Shown: in pieces, positions 1 through 8,811 of the stretch | How the letters are laid out: every line of letters starts with the position of its first letter | Position numbering within the stretch: the first letter of the stretch is position 1 | NCBI GenBank assembly: GCA_965205225.1 | Contig: CBDBFZ010000002.1 | Coordinates: 682,001 to 746,000, forward strand | Reading direction: 5' to 3' | Source: Litorimonas sp965205225 | GTDB lineage: Bacteria; Pseudomonadota; Alphaproteobacteria; Caulobacterales; Maricaulaceae | Length of the DNA stretch: 64,000 nucleotides | Notes under the pieces: generated by a model | What the model was told of the DNA's origin: nothing | Databases searched by the model: none | What the model saw: the letters and a program-made list of their open reading frames with translations, nothing else | Translations under genes and position numbers: made by a program

Positions 1-1360
1 GGTCGAACTGACCCAGCAGCTTATTGTCCGTGGCCATTTCGCGCTCGCCCTGTGCTACCTTGATGGTCACAGCCGACTGATTATCGGCAGCGGTCGAGAA
101 GACTTGGCTTTTCTTGGTCGGGATGGTCGTGTTGCGGTCGATCATGCGCGTGAAGACGCCGCCTTCGGTTTCGATTCCGAGTGAGAGCGGCGTGACGTCG
201 AGCAGAAGCACGTCTTTGACATCACCCTGCAGCACACCGGCCTGAATGGCGGCGCCCATGGCAACAACTTCGTCCGGGTTCACACCCTTATGCGGCTCCT
301 TGCCGAAATAGTCGGACACAGCTTTCTGCACGGCGGGCATGCGGGTCATACCGCCAACCAACACGACATCGTCCACGTCGGACGCTTTCAGCCCGGCATC
401 GGACAAGGCTTTCTTGATCGGCGTAATGGTACGTTTGATCAGATCCTCGACCAGGCTTTCCAGCTTGGCGCGGGTCAGCTTCATGTTCAGGTGCTTTGGT
501 CCCGTCGCATCCGCTGTGATGAAAGGCAAGTTGACCTCATAAGTAGACGCGGTCGACAGTTCCTTCTTCGCTTTTTCCGCCTCTTCGCGCAGGCGTTGCA
601 GCGCTAGCTTGTCGGATTTCAGATCGATGCCTTGCTCTTTCTTGAACTCGTCAGCGAGACATTCGACGATGCGCATGTCGAAATCTTCACCACCGAGGAA
701 TGTATTTCCGTTGGTAGCTTTCACTTCGAAGACGCCGTCGCCGATTTCCAGAACAGACACATCGAACGTGCCGCCTCCAAGGTCGTAGACCACGATCGTT
801 TTGCCTTCATCCTTGTCCAGACCGTAGGCGAGGGCCGCAGCTGTTGGCTCGTTGATGATGCGCAGCACTTCGAGGCCCGCAATTTTACCGGCGTCTTTGG
901 TGGCCTGGCGTTGGGCGTCATTAAAGTAGGCTGGAACCGTAATAACGGCCTGCGTGACGGTCGAGCCAAGATAATCTTCGGCTGTTTCCTTCATCTTGGT
1001 CAGAGTCATGGCACTGATTTCTGCTGGGCTGTAAGCCTTATCGCGGCCTTGAACATAAGCGTCGCCGTTCGGACCTTTGACAATTTCATACGGGACCAGT
1101 TTGGCGTCCTTCTTAACGGCAGGATCCGTGAAGGGACGGCCGATCAGGCGTTTGATAGCATAATAGGTATTGTCCGGGTTGGTCACAGCCTGACGACGGG
1201 CCGTCTGGCCGATCAAGCGCTCGCCGCTCTCATTGAAGGCAACAACAGACGGGGTGGTGCGCGCACCTTCAGAATTCTCAATGACCTTCGGCTTATCGCC
1301 ATCCATGACAGCGACACATGAGTTGGTTGTGCCGAGATCGATACCGATCACTTTCGACAT
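1..1360 (-). CDS. dnaK: Chaperone DnaK (Hsp70), 3' end outside window
   Basis: Hsp70 chaperone: ATP-driven cytosolic folding with DnaJ and GrpE. The translation starts MSKVIGIDLGTTNSC, the signature of the actin-like ATPase domain. It continues through VYDLGGGTFDVSVL and VLVGGMTRMPAVQ, the phosphate-2 and adenosine motifs, and runs off the window edge in the substrate-binding domain (about 453 codons visible). ATG at 1358-1360 is preceded by an AGGAG ribosome site. The frame is unbroken. An RpoH-type promoter candidate lies about 110 bases upstream. The hrcA gene elsewhere in this window is broken, while dnaK and grpE are not. Confidence 0.97.
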   Translation of the reverse strand, partial: MSKVIGIDLGTTNSCVAVMDGDKPKVIENSEGARTTPSVVAFNESGERLIGQTARRQAVTNPDNTYYAIKRLIGRPFTDPAVKKDAKLVPYEIVKGPNGDAYVQGRDKAYSPAEISAMTLTKMKETAEDYLGSTVTQAVITVPAYFNDAQRQATKDAGKIAGLEVLRIINEPTAAALAYGLDKDEGKTIVVYDLGGGTFDVSVLEIGDGVFEVKATNGNTFLGGEDFDMRIVECLADEFKKEQGIDLKSDKLALQRLREEAEKAKKELSTASTYEVNLPFITADATGPKHLNMKLTRAKLESLVEDLIKRTITPIKKALSDAGLKASDVDDVVLVGGMTRMPAVQKAVSDYFGKEPHKGVNPDEVVAMGAAIQAGVLQGDVKDVLLLDVTPLSLGIETEGGVFTRMIDRNTTIPTKKSQVFSTAADNQSAVTIKVAQGEREMATDNKLLGQFD

Positions 1361-1465
1361 AGGCTTGCTCCTCTTTCGGGCCTGGCTCCCACCGCCCAAC
1401 AAAATCAATATGATGCGAGTTCCCGCACGTCCCGATTTCAGGCCCGGCGGGGGCGTTCTAAGCCG

Positions 1466-1493
1466 ATATGGGAGAGAGAATCACACCTGCAAG
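1466..1493 (-). promoter_or_regulatory. Candidate heat-shock (sigma-32/RpoH) promoter of dnaK
   Basis: Read on the minus strand, CTTG is followed after 18 bases by CCATAT. This is close to the alphaproteobacterial RpoH pattern CTTG-N17/18-CYTATNT. It lies upstream of dnaK in the correct orientation. No CIRCE element (TTAGCACTC-N9-GAGTGCTAA) was seen here. Confidence 0.45.
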
Positions 1494-1641
1494 GGGAGAG
1501 GCGGAGATTTTGTCGGATTGTCAAGTCCTGACAGCCCCATTCGGGCGTCGCAAGGTCCATATATAAGTGTAAATATAGCCTACTGTTCAGGGTCGGTGAC
1601 TCGGCCTCAATGAGAGTCTATGTGAGTTTGCATTAGGAACA

Positions 1642-2589
1642 GTGGCTGATACACAAAGCAACCGCATCATCTTTCAGTCCACATCAGAGCGGTATGCAGA
1701 ATTGCTGTCGCTATTTCGTCAGTTGGATACGCCGCCGCCAGAAGTTTTAATCGAAGTGACAATCGCAGAGGTGTCCTTGAGTACTGATACACGCTCGGGG
1801 GTCGAATTCCTGATGCGCGAGATTGGAACCAAAGGCTATTCTGTGGGAACCCTTGGCGGTCTTGAACTAGCAAATTCGGGCGTGACAGGCCGATATTCCG
1901 ACCCCAATGTGACGATCAATTTTAGCGCCCTGTCTACAAATAATCAGATCAATGTCCTGTCAACGCCGCGTATTGTGACCAAATCGGGCGCCACGGCATC
2001 GATCCAAGTGGGGACGGATGTGCCGATCATCACCTCGCAAACCGCGAGTGATTCGCTGATTGGGGGTACGTCGGATATTCTGCAATCCGTTGACTATCGG
2101 GAGACCGGAGTGCTGCTCGATGTCTCTCCGACTGTTCTGTCATCAGATCGCATTGATATTGAAATCAATCAGGAAGTGTCCTCAGCTGAAACCAATCCAA
2201 ACCAGGCTATTGCATCGCCGATTATTTCAAGCCGAACGATTACATCAGAACTGACCCTACAGGATGGTCAGTCTGCCATCCTCGGAGGGTTGATAGAAAA
2301 TCGATATACAGAAGGCGGATCAGGCGTGCCGTTCCTGAAAGACATTCCGCTCGTAGGACGTTTTTTCAGCACGGAGACCCTAGTCGAGTCCGACACGGTT
2401 CTACTGTTCATGATCACACCCTATATTCTTGATACGGCGGATGACCGCGCTCGCGCCGTCGAAGCCTTGGCCTCGTCGGTCAATCGCCGGTTCAATAATA
2501 CAGGCGAACAATCTGAGACCTTGATGCCGCGCCGATCGCCGGTCGTTGTCACGCCGCGAAACCAGTCGGATCTCTCCGACCAGCCATGA
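1642..2589 (+). CDS. N-terminally truncated type II secretion secretin (GspD-like)
   Basis: C-terminal beta-barrel (secretin) domain of a GspD/PilQ-type outer-membrane pore, 315 aa against roughly 600-700 for full GspD. Homology begins abruptly at VADTQSNRIIFQSTSERYAE, inside the last N-domain, then runs through the secretin core (RIVTKSGATASIQVG, QDGQSAILGGLIENR, GVPFLKDIPLVGRFFS). The 14 in-frame codons upstream of the GTG at 1642 do not look like GspD. There is no signal peptide, so the product should not reach the outer membrane. It overlaps the pseudopilin gene by 4 bp. The 5' end was probably lost in a deletion or rearrangement next to dnaK. Family is clear; functionality is doubtful. 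Confidence 0.75.
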   Translation: MADTQSNRIIFQSTSERYAELLSLFRQLDTPPPEVLIEVTIAEVSLSTDTRSGVEFLMREIGTKGYSVGTLGGLELANSGVTGRYSDPNVTINFSALSTNNQINVLSTPRIVTKSGATASIQVGTDVPIITSQTASDSLIGGTSDILQSVDYRETGVLLDVSPTVLSSDRIDIEINQEVSSAETNPNQAIASPIISSRTITSELTLQDGQSAILGGLIENRYTEGGSGVPFLKDIPLVGRFFSTETLVESDTVLLFMITPYILDTADDRARAVEALASSVNRRFNNTGEQSETLMPRRSPVVVTPRNQSDLSDQP

Positions 2590-3014
2590 AACGGGCTGCC
2601 TCAGACGACGGCTTCACGACGATCGAAGTCCTGGTCGCCCTGGTCATCCTGACGGCTGGATTGCTGCCGCTCATGCAGACGCAGATTGATATTCATCGCC
2701 TGACCATGAGGTTGCAGCAAGCGGACCGCGAGTCGGCGGCCCTGACGCAAAGCCTGCGCTATCTGCGGGATATCAATCCGGGCGTCACGCCGGACGGGTC
2801 ATGGGTCTTTGACGGTGGCCGTCTGTCTTGGTCATCGGAACTGGTCGGTCCAGACACGACATTTCAGTATGTTCGCGGGACGGTGGCCCAGACTCTGTCC
2901 TATCATGACGTCGCGCTTGTGATCCGGCTTAACAATGGAACGTCGATCACGGAGACGATCAGCAAAGTCGGGTGGAACGCGCCGGGTCTACAGCTCAATC
3001 AACGACCGTTTTAG
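2586..3014 (+). CDS. Type II secretion/type IV pilus pseudopilin-like protein (GspI/PilV type)
   Basis: 142 aa with a class III prepilin leader: a short basic segment ends in DGFTTIEVLVALVILTAG, giving cleavage before F and the conserved Glu at +5, followed by one hydrophobic helix. The remainder is a short pilin-like domain without a clear subtype; GspI or a PilV-like minor pilin fits the length. The ATGA overlap with the truncated secretin indicates translational coupling. No other secretion genes (gspE, F, G, K, L, M or the prepilin peptidase) are in the window, so this is either a remnant or an orphan minor pilin. Confidence 0.7.
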   Translation: MKRAASDDGFTTIEVLVALVILTAGLLPLMQTQIDIHRLTMRLQQADRESAALTQSLRYLRDINPGVTPDGSWVFDGGRLSWSSELVGPDTTFQYVRGTVAQTLSYHDVALVIRLNNGTSITETISKVGWNAPGLQLNQRPF

Positions 3015-3033
3015 GCGGTCACGGCAGAGCATT

Positions 3034-4404
3034 TCAGAGCGTATCGATCTGAGGTTCGGCTGTCAGTATATCGACAAGACCCGTGGCATACACATCGTCG
3101 GCAAAGGCGACCTTGAAAACCGCGCCGTCCAGAATTCGATGCATGAAGACCATTTCACCCTCAATCTCTCGCGTGACGCCAGCATTGATGAAATAGATTC
3201 CCGGAAGCAGGCGGCAGGAGAAGGGAAAACGGACGCGGCGCTCTTCGCCCGGTGAGACAGACGGCAGCCGACGGTATTTCGATCGGGATGTGGTCGCGCC
3301 GGCAATCTCCAGGCCGCCAACTGACTTTATGAGCGTGCCGAAGCCAATCTGCTCGGCAGCCTGCGTGAAATGAACGCGATAACTCAGCGTGTAATCCTCT
3401 CCCATGGAGAGTTGATTGACGCGCTGTCCGGTCGCGTTCAGAATCTGAATATCGTGAATTTGTGCGCCGTCTATATCATATTCGATGGTTGATTGCGTGA
3501 CAAGACCGGAGTCGAAAAAATCGAGACTTGATATGACGTCTGCCTGTTGTCTTGGCGCTGCTTCGTTGGTCGGTGTGCCAGATGGCTCTTCTTGATTGAG
3601 AATGTCTGCGCGCACCTCGGCTGCGAGTTCCCCTTTGGCGTTCATGAGTCGCTGGTACTGGCCGATGACTGTTTTCGGCGCTCCGTCCATCAGTATTTCA
3701 CCGTCATCGAGCAGGATCGCCCGGGAGCAGAGTTGCAACACGCTGCTCGGCGCATGTGAGACGAACAGAACCGTGGCCCCGCTGGCCTGAATTTTCTCGA
3801 TTCGGGCAAAACATTTACGCTGAAACGCTTCGTCGCCCACGGCTAGGGCTTCGTCGACAATCAAAATGTCGGGATCGGAATGGATGGCCGTTGCGAATGC
3901 TAGGCGAACGAACATGCCGGATGAATAGAATTTCACAGGCTGATTGATGAAGTCTCCTAAGCCAGCAAATGCCTCTATCGCCTGGAAGTGCTCATCAATC
4001 TCGCTCTGACTCATGCCGAGGATTGTGGCGTTCAGATAGACATTTTCGCGGCCAGTGAACTCCGGATTGAACCCCGCACCCAGTTCGAGAAGCGCCGCGA
4101 CGCGGCCTTGCACAGCCGTGGAGCCGTTGGTCGGTTGCAAAGTGCCGCAGATAATCTGCAACAGGGTTGATTTCCCCGATCCATTGTGCCCGACAATACC
4201 AAGGGTTTCACCCGACCGAACGTCAAAACTGATATCGCTGAGAGCCTGGAACTCCCGGTATGATTTTTTCGTGGAGAATAGCGCTTCGGCAAGCCTGTGC
4301 GTCGGTCGTCTATAGAGCCGGTAATTCTTGGAAACATTCCGAACGCTGATCGCTGCGGGATCGCCGTCCGGACTGGCCGTAATATTCGGGGTGTCAGAGG
4401 ACAT
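3034..4404 (-). CDS. Polysaccharide ABC exporter ATP-binding protein (Wzt-like) with C-terminal glycan-binding domain
   Basis: ATPase of an ABC-2 glycan exporter. N-terminal nucleotide-binding domain (about aa 18-250) with Walker A GHNGSGKST, signature YSSGM followed by VRLAFA, Walker B ILIVDEALAVGD and H-loop VSHAP. The C-terminal extension of about 150 aa (residues 300-450) matches the Wzt C-terminal immunoglobulin-like fold that, in O-antigen exporters, recognises the modified non-reducing end of the chain. ATG at 4404 is chosen; a TTG lies two codons upstream. The start overlaps the permease gene by 11 bp. Its combination with the sulfotransferase/coiled-coil/glycosyltransferase gene upstream suggests end-modification-dependent export. 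Confidence 0.9.
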   Translation of the reverse strand: MSSDTPNITASPDGDPAAISVRNVSKNYRLYRRPTHRLAEALFSTKKSYREFQALSDISFDVRSGETLGIVGHNGSGKSTLLQIICGTLQPTNGSTAVQGRVAALLELGAGFNPEFTGRENVYLNATILGMSQSEIDEHFQAIEAFAGLGDFINQPVKFYSSGMFVRLAFATAIHSDPDILIVDEALAVGDEAFQRKCFARIEKIQASGATVLFVSHAPSSVLQLCSRAILLDDGEILMDGAPKTVIGQYQRLMNAKGELAAEVRADILNQEEPSGTPTNEAAPRQQADVISSLDFFDSGLVTQSTIEYDIDGAQIHDIQILNATGQRVNQLSMGEDYTLSYRVHFTQAAEQIGFGTLIKSVGGLEIAGATTSRSKYRRLPSVSPGEERRVRFPFSCRLLPGIYFINAGVTREIEGEMVFMHRILDGAVFKVAFADDVYATGLVDILTAEPQIDTL

Positions 4405-5209
4405 CGGCAAATCCAGGGCGGAGCCGTGTGAAGCCCATCCAGCCAGTAACGGCGAGTAGAATCGCGGCGATCATATAGAGGCCGAGAGCGGTCCAATCCG
4501 GCCATACACCCCAGATCATCATATCACGAAAGGCTTCGATCGGGATCGTCAACGGGTTGAGTGACAGCCACGGTCTCACCCCTTCCGAGAAGGAAGAGAG
4601 CGGGTAGAGGATCGGGCCCAGAAACAACAAAGCCGTCACCAGCGGCGTCAGCAGCTGATTAATGTCGCGAATATAGGTGCCCAGTGCTGATAGCCACCAC
4701 CCAAGGCCAGCCACCAGAACGACCAGCGGCAAAATCGCCAAGGGGGAGAGCAGCGCTGTCCACGGTGGAAAACCAGTCAAGATCAACTGAAACAGAACCA
4801 GGATGAGCAGAGAGACCAGAAGCTGAAACAGGGCGCTGAAGATGTTGATGATCGGCAGGATGCGTAAAGGAAAGATGACTTTTTTCACGAGGTTTCCATT
4901 ATCCGTGATGGCCGTGCCCGTGGTGAGGACGATTTCGCTGAAGAATGCGTAAAGGCTGAGTCCCGCGAACAGAAGCACAGCAAACTGGAAGGTCCCCAAA
5001 TCGCCGACACTGTCCGCGCTCACATCCGCACCCCAGCGGACCGTGAAGACCTTCGTGAAAATGAACGTGTACACGACCAGCATGGAGATGGGTGTCAGGA
5101 AGGCCCAGGCCAACCCGAGAAATGATCCCCGATAGCGCTGAAGGATCGCCCGGCGCGTCATTTGCAGGGTGATCGTAGCGGATGGCACGCGTCTGCGAAG
5201 GAAGTTCAT
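4394..5209 (-). CDS. Polysaccharide ABC exporter permease (Wzm-like, ABC-2 type)
   Basis: Inner-membrane permease, about 271 aa, with around six hydrophobic segments and the ABC-2 N-terminal signature ILQRYRGSFLGLAWAFLTP seen in Wzm/KpsM/TagG proteins. It partners the adjacent Wzt-like ATPase for export of a lipid-linked glycan across the inner membrane. The ATG at 5209 shares its A with the TGA of the upstream gene (TGATG), and the 3' end overlaps the ATPase gene, so the three genes form a tightly coupled operon on the minus strand. No lesions seen. Confidence 0.9.
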   Translation of the reverse strand: MNFLRRRVPSATITLQMTRRAILQRYRGSFLGLAWAFLTPISMLVVYTFIFTKVFTVRWGADVSADSVGDLGTFQFAVLLFAGLSLYAFFSEIVLTTGTAITDNGNLVKKVIFPLRILPIINIFSALFQLLVSLLILVLFQLILTGFPPWTALLSPLAILPLVVLVAGLGWWLSALGTYIRDINQLLTPLVTALLFLGPILYPLSSFSEGVRPWLSLNPLTIPIEAFRDMMIWGVWPDWTALGLYMIAAILLAVTGWMGFTRLRPGFADVL

Positions 5210-8094
5210 CACGATGCGTTGCGCGAACGTTGCTTTCGCTTGGAGACGGGTTTGGACGCCGACTTCAAGGTCTGCCGTATCTTGGCGACATCGCGCGCAT
5301 TGGCCTGACTGACAGGATCATAAGCCTCATGCAACATAATATGCCGGTTCTGCCGGGCGACGTTATCGAATGGTGTCAGATAGATTGATGTCACTTTGGG
5401 CGTGAATATGAATGGGCCGATCTGCGAATACCGGATCCAGAGATTCCAGTCTTCCAGTTGTGAAAATTCAGGATTTAAGCCGCCAAACAGATCAAACAGG
5501 CTCTTGCGGAACAGGATCGATTGGATGGGAATGAAGTTCTCTCGCATCAGTGTCTGCTGATCAAAACCACGCCGGTGACTGTCGGGCAATTCAAACTGAT
5601 GTATCAGAGGATCGCCGTCGACCATCTCCGAATGGGCGTCCCAAGCGAGCGCGTAGGATGTGACGGCCTCGGGCTGGCTTTGGGCGGCCCGGATCAATGT
5701 CTCAACATGATCCGCAAAAAGCAGATCATCATTATCGAGCCAGCCGAGCCACTCACCGGTCGCTATCGACGCGCCATGATTACCGCATTCCGATCGCCCT
5801 TTGCCGGGGCTCTTAGCATAACGGATACGATCATCCCCGAATTGAGCGGCGGCGGCTTCGACCAGTTCGCGCGCATCATCGGTGCTGTCCTCGACGATAA
5901 TATGCTCAATATTCGGATAGGTTTGATTGAGCACACACGCAATGGCATTGCGAAGATGCGCATCGGACGGCCCGTGGGTCCGCGTGATGATCGAGACCCG
6001 GGGCAGAGCCTCGAAGTCTGTTTGCTTGAACGGGTTTGACACGATGTCAGCCCCGATCCGGGCGACGTCATAGTCGAATTCATTGAACGGGAAGAAGGTG
6101 CGTCCCTTGCGCCGGAATGAGGCGAGCCCGCGCCGCCACCAGAAATGCCAGCGATTTTCGCGCAGGATATGTTTGGCTGTCTCTAGAGCCTTCGCCCGAA
6201 CTGGGTCGGTTTCATTCCTGAATGAAGCCTGCAACAAGGCTTCTCCGACCGTAACATCCATGGGTGAGCCATATCTATATCGCAGCAGGATATTGGCTGC
6301 TATAGAGCCCGAAAGCTGGTTCGGCCGTATATCTGCATTATCTAGCTCAACATGGTGCAGGACAATCGCGCGCGGGACATAGCGCAGACGGTACCCCTTT
6401 GCGCGGAACCGGTATGAAAGTTCAACATCCTCGCCATACATGAAGATCCTAGTGTCGTAGCCACCAACATCAACATAGGCGGATCGCCGGATCAGGACGC
6501 AGGCATGCGCGTTCCAGTTCGTCTCAAGCGTGACCGGATCATAATATTTGGGGTGCTCATAAGGGGTTTGGCGGAATTCCCAGCAGGCCACGTCCTCAGT
6601 ATCGGCACAAGCAAATGCTGCGCATTGACGCAGCGATGCAGGATAGAATTCAACGTCGACATTGGTGACCAGAACGAAGTTATCTGAACTGGCCCGGATG
6701 GCGTAATCATTACCGGCTCCGTAACCGAGATTGTCGCGAATTGAGAGCTTAAGATCGCAATAAGTAGCTCTCTGTTTCGCCAGAAAAGCTTCGATTCTAT
6801 TGATCGTTCCATCCGAGGAGCCGTGGTCGACAAAATGGATCGAGAGCTTGTCTTTGGGGTAATCAAGCCCGGTGAGTGATTTGAAGAATTTGGGTAGCCA
6901 GCACTCGGAATTATAGGTGACCGCGCTCACTGTAATGGCGGGCAGATCGGTATCGTCTATCTGCTTGTGCGCCGCTAACAGAAGCCATTGCCTGTCCAAA
7001 ACCATTGATCGCTCACGTTGCAGGGCCCGGCGTGCGTCGCGAATAGCGGGAGACTGAGAGGCATCGGCGGATGCAACAATATCGCCAGATTGCATAAGTT
7101 GCCACGCTTGCAGCCCAGCCATCATACCGACGATCAGGCGGGTCTTATTGCGCCATAGCCGGACCAGATTGCGGGCCGGTTTGGTGATCCGCCAGGAGTT
7201 TGAAGACTGCATGGCAGTGATATGATCGGCGCTGGCAGAAGCGCGAGCGGCCTCAAACTCAACTAGGGTCTCAAGCTCGAGAATATGGGTTTCGGCAGCC
7301 TCCTTCTGCGCGCTTAGTGTTTGGATTTCGTCTGTCAGCTTGGTTTGGGTCTCATTCAGACTGGATTGGGCGTTTCTCAAATCTGCCTGCAGCTGAATCA
7401 CATCTTGGGAGATTTGGTCGTTAAATGTCTTGGATTCTTCCAGCTGAGACCGCCGCACTGCAACCTCTGCCCTGAGTATTTTGACCTTCGCATCGGACTT
7501 GACACGCCGGGCCTGTTGAGTTTCGAATTGTTGGCGCAGTACCCGGATTTCGTCTGTCAGCTTGGTTTGGGTCTCATTCAGAACGGTCTCAAGCTCGAGA
7601 ATATGGGTTTCGGCAGCCTCCTTCTGCGCGCTTAGTGTTTGGATTTCGTCTGTCAGCTTGGTTTGGGTCTCATTCAGACTGGATTGGGCGTTTCTCAAAT
7701 CTGCCTGCAGCTGAATCACATCTTGGGAGATTTGGTCGTTAAATGTCTTGGATTCTTCCAGCTGAGACCGCCGCGCCGTAACCTCTGCCCTGAGTGTTTT
7801 GACCTTTGCATCGGACCTGACACGCCGGGCCTGTTGAGTTTCGAATTGTTGGCGCAGTACCCGGATTTCGTCTGTAAGCTTGGTTTGGGTCTCATTCAGA
7901 ACGGTCTCAAGCTCGAGAATATGGGTTTCGGCAGCCTCCTTCTGCGCGCTTAGTGTTTGGATTTCGTCTGTCAGCTTGGTTTGGGTCTCATTCAGACTGG
8001 ATTGGGCGTTTCTCAAATCTGCCTGCAGCTGAATCACATCTTGGGAGATTTGGTCGTTAAATGTCTTGGATTCTTCCAGCTGAGACCGCCGCAC
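5209..8094 (-). CDS. Coiled coil plus two GT2 glycosyltransferase domains (C-terminal part of a frameshifted fusion)
   Basis: The frame is open from the one-base deletion near 8188 to the TGA at 5209; a GTG at 8094 is the first plausible start. The N-terminal part is the remaining coiled-coil repeats, followed by a SNSWRITKPARNL junction motif. Two family-2 glycosyltransferase domains follow: the first begins PAITVSAVTYNSE and has NVDVEF as DxD region; the second begins PRVSIITRTHG and has GWLDNDDLLF. Restoring the missing base joins this frame to the sulfotransferase frame (8034-9632), giving 4425 bases, exactly 1475 codons, for one protein of about 1474 aa with GT domains near residues 895-1140 and 1210-1420. 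It is coupled to the Wzm gene by TGATG. Confidence 0.85.
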   Translation of the reverse strand: MRRSQLEESKTFNDQISQDVIQLQADLRNAQSSLNETQTKLTDEIQTLSAQKEAAETHILELETVLNETQTKLTDEIRVLRQQFETQQARRVRSDAKVKTLRAEVTARRSQLEESKTFNDQISQDVIQLQADLRNAQSSLNETQTKLTDEIQTLSAQKEAAETHILELETVLNETQTKLTDEIRVLRQQFETQQARRVKSDAKVKILRAEVAVRRSQLEESKTFNDQISQDVIQLQADLRNAQSSLNETQTKLTDEIQTLSAQKEAAETHILELETLVEFEAARASASADHITAMQSSNSWRITKPARNLVRLWRNKTRLIVGMMAGLQAWQLMQSGDIVASADASQSPAIRDARRALQRERSMVLDRQWLLLAAHKQIDDTDLPAITVSAVTYNSECWLPKFFKSLTGLDYPKDKLSIHFVDHGSSDGTINRIEAFLAKQRATYCDLKLSIRDNLGYGAGNDYAIRASSDNFVLVTNVDVEFYPASLRQCAAFACADTEDVACWEFRQTPYEHPKYYDPVTLETNWNAHACVLIRRSAYVDVGGYDTRIFMYGEDVELSYRFRAKGYRLRYVPRAIVLHHVELDNADIRPNQLSGSIAANILLRYRYGSPMDVTVGEALLQASFRNETDPVRAKALETAKHILRENRWHFWWRRGLASFRRKGRTFFPFNEFDYDVARIGADIVSNPFKQTDFEALPRVSIITRTHGPSDAHLRNAIACVLNQTYPNIEHIIVEDSTDDARELVEAAAAQFGDDRIRYAKSPGKGRSECGNHGASIATGEWLGWLDNDDLLFADHVETLIRAAQSQPEAVTSYALAWDAHSEMVDGDPLIHQFELPDSHRRGFDQQTLMRENFIPIQSILFRKSLFDLFGGLNPEFSQLEDWNLWIRYSQIGPFIFTPKVTSIYLTPFDNVARQNRHIMLHEAYDPVSQANARDVAKIRQTLKSASKPVSKRKQRSRNAS

Positions 8095-8811
8095 TGCAAC
8101 CTCTGCCCTGAGTATTTTGACCTTCGCATCGGACTTGACACGCCGGGCCTGTTGAGTTTCGAATTGTTGGCGCAGTACCCGGATTTCGCTGTCAGCTTGG
8201 TTTGGGTCTCATTCAGAACGGTCTCAAGCTCGAGAATATGGGTTTCGGCAGCCTCCTTCTGCGCGCTTAGTGTTTGGATTTCGTCTGTCAGCTTGGTTTG
8301 GGTCTCATTCAGACTGGATTGGGCGTTTCTCAAATCTGCCTGCAGCTGAATCACATCTTGGGAGATTTGGTCGTTAAATGTCTTGGATTCTTCCAGCTGA
8401 GACCGCCGCGCCGTAACCTCTGCCCTGAGTGTTTTGACCTTTGCATCGGACCTGACACGCCGGGCCTGTTGAGTTTCGAATTGTTGGCGCAGTACCCGGA
8501 TTTCGTCTGTAAGCTTGGTTTGGGTCTCATTCAGAACGGTCTCAAGCTCGAGAATATGGGTTTCGGCAGCCTCCTTCTGCGCGCTTAGTGTTTGGATTTC
8601 GTCTGTCAGCTTGGTTTGGGTCTCATTCAGACTGGATTGGGCGTTTCTCAAATCTGCCTGCAGCTGAATCACATCTTGGGAGATTTGGTCGTTAAATGTC
8701 TTGGATTCTTCCAGCTGAGACCGCCGCACTGCAACCTCTGCCCTGAGTATTTTGACCTTCGCATCGGACTTGACACGCCGGGCCTGTTGAGTTTCGAATT
8801 GTTGGCGCAGT
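7267..8811 (-). repeat. Tandem array of 318-bp (106-codon) coding repeats, about 4.9 copies
   Basis: Near-identical units recur at a 318-bp period (317 in the copy carrying the deletion at about 8188). Two variants alternate along the gene: A encodes RVKSDAKVKILRAEVAV and B encodes RVRSDAKVKTLRAEVTA, in the order A-B-A-B-A, so the array appears to have grown by duplication of a 636-bp dimer. 318 is divisible by three, so unequal recombination would lengthen or shorten the coiled coil by 106 residues without changing frame. Confidence 0.97.

Noticed and set aside
632..1321. 229-aa plus-strand frame opposite dnaK
   Set aside because: Antisense shadow of a highly biased gene; no start signal or recognisable family.
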